Below the pieces are notes generated by a model. It was not told where the DNA came from. It ran no database searches and saw only the letters and a list, made by a program, of their open reading frames with translations. A program made the translations under genes and the position numbers. Positions 5,297 to 5,406 of a stretch of DNA of 5,406 bases are shown piece after piece; the stretch's first letter is position 1; each line of letters begins with the position of its first letter. This DNA comes from an uncultured Marmoricola sp. (lineage in GTDB: Bacteria; Actinomycetota; Actinomycetes; Propionibacteriales; Nocardioidaceae), in NCBI GenBank assembly GCA_937868455.1, contig CALMMO010000318.1:1-5406 (forward strand). Reading direction: 5' to 3'.

Positions 5297-5406
5297 TTAG
5301 GGCCGTCTGGTGAAGCTGATTTGTCCGTCTGGTCTTTGCCTGTGTTGATATCGCTGGTCGTGGATGGTGCGGTGGTGGTGCCCGCACAGGGGGATGGCGT
5401 TAGCGA
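5297..5406 (-). CDS. HNH endonuclease, DUF222/13E12-repeat type (C-terminal end only)
   Basis: Reading the minus strand in from the right edge gives 35 codons and a TAA stop at 5297-5299. The first 18 residues are ANAIPLCGHHHRTIHDQR; the tail is RPDGQISFTRRP. The pattern N-x-I-P-L-C-x-x-H-H-x-x-x-H is the end of the HNH (beta-beta-alpha metal) nuclease motif, with the zinc- or metal-linked Cys and His residues. The DG-x-I-x-F tail is typical of the large actinobacterial DUF222/13E12 family. These genes occur in many copies in actinobacterial chromosomes and are often linked to mobile or repeat sequences; their function is poorly known. Whether an intact N-terminal DUF222 domain exists cannot be seen here. 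The tail is complete, so the visible part is not broken. Confidence 0.82.
   Translation of the reverse strand, partial: ANAIPLCGHHHRTIHDQRYQHRQRPDGQISFTRRP

Noticed and set aside
5148..5387. 79-residue open frame on the minus strand at the right end
   Set aside because: It is out of frame with the HNH nuclease motif, overlaps the terminator and the peroxidase 3' end, and has a low-complexity Pro/His/Arg/Thr composition typical of a wrong frame.

Overview
The window looks like chromosomal DNA from a high-GC Actinomycetota. The grounds are GC-rich codon use, a stearoyl-CoA-desaturase-type ferredoxin reductase, a PucR-type regulator with an RsbRD-like N-terminus, a large actinobacterial-style membrane hydrolase and the tail of a DUF222/13E12-type HNH protein. 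I cannot place it below phylum. There is no transposase, integrase, tRNA, rRNA or CRISPR array.

Layout, left to right. (1) The N-terminal third of a flavodoxin/ferredoxin reductase lies on the minus strand and runs off the left edge. (2) A 100-bp divergent spacer holds a perfect 8-bp-arm palindrome. (3) A 382-aa PucR/FasR-type regulator lies on the plus strand. (4) Three bases past its stop is the stop of a convergent 985-aa multispanning membrane protein on the minus strand. Its two ends carry the two halves of an alpha/beta-hydrolase with a recognisable Ser-Asp-His triad. (5) A 77-bp divergent spacer holds two inverted repeats. (6) A 158-aa two-cysteine, thioredoxin-type glutathione peroxidase lies on the plus strand and ends at a bidirectional terminator hairpin. 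(7) At the right edge, the last 35 codons of an HNH endonuclease come in on the minus strand.

How the genes may fit together (inference): three of them point at membrane lipids. The reductase probably feeds electrons to an acyl-CoA desaturase. The regulator belongs to the superfamily of FasR/MabR, which control fatty-acid synthesis in other actinobacteria. Gpx enzymes can reduce lipid hydroperoxides. The membrane hydrolase, with a cytosolic esterase-like core built around a transmembrane insertion, could act on a lipid-like substrate, but no substrate can be read from the sequence. No operon physically links these genes. The most interesting objects are the interrupted membrane hydrolase and the palindrome in the regulator/reductase spacer.
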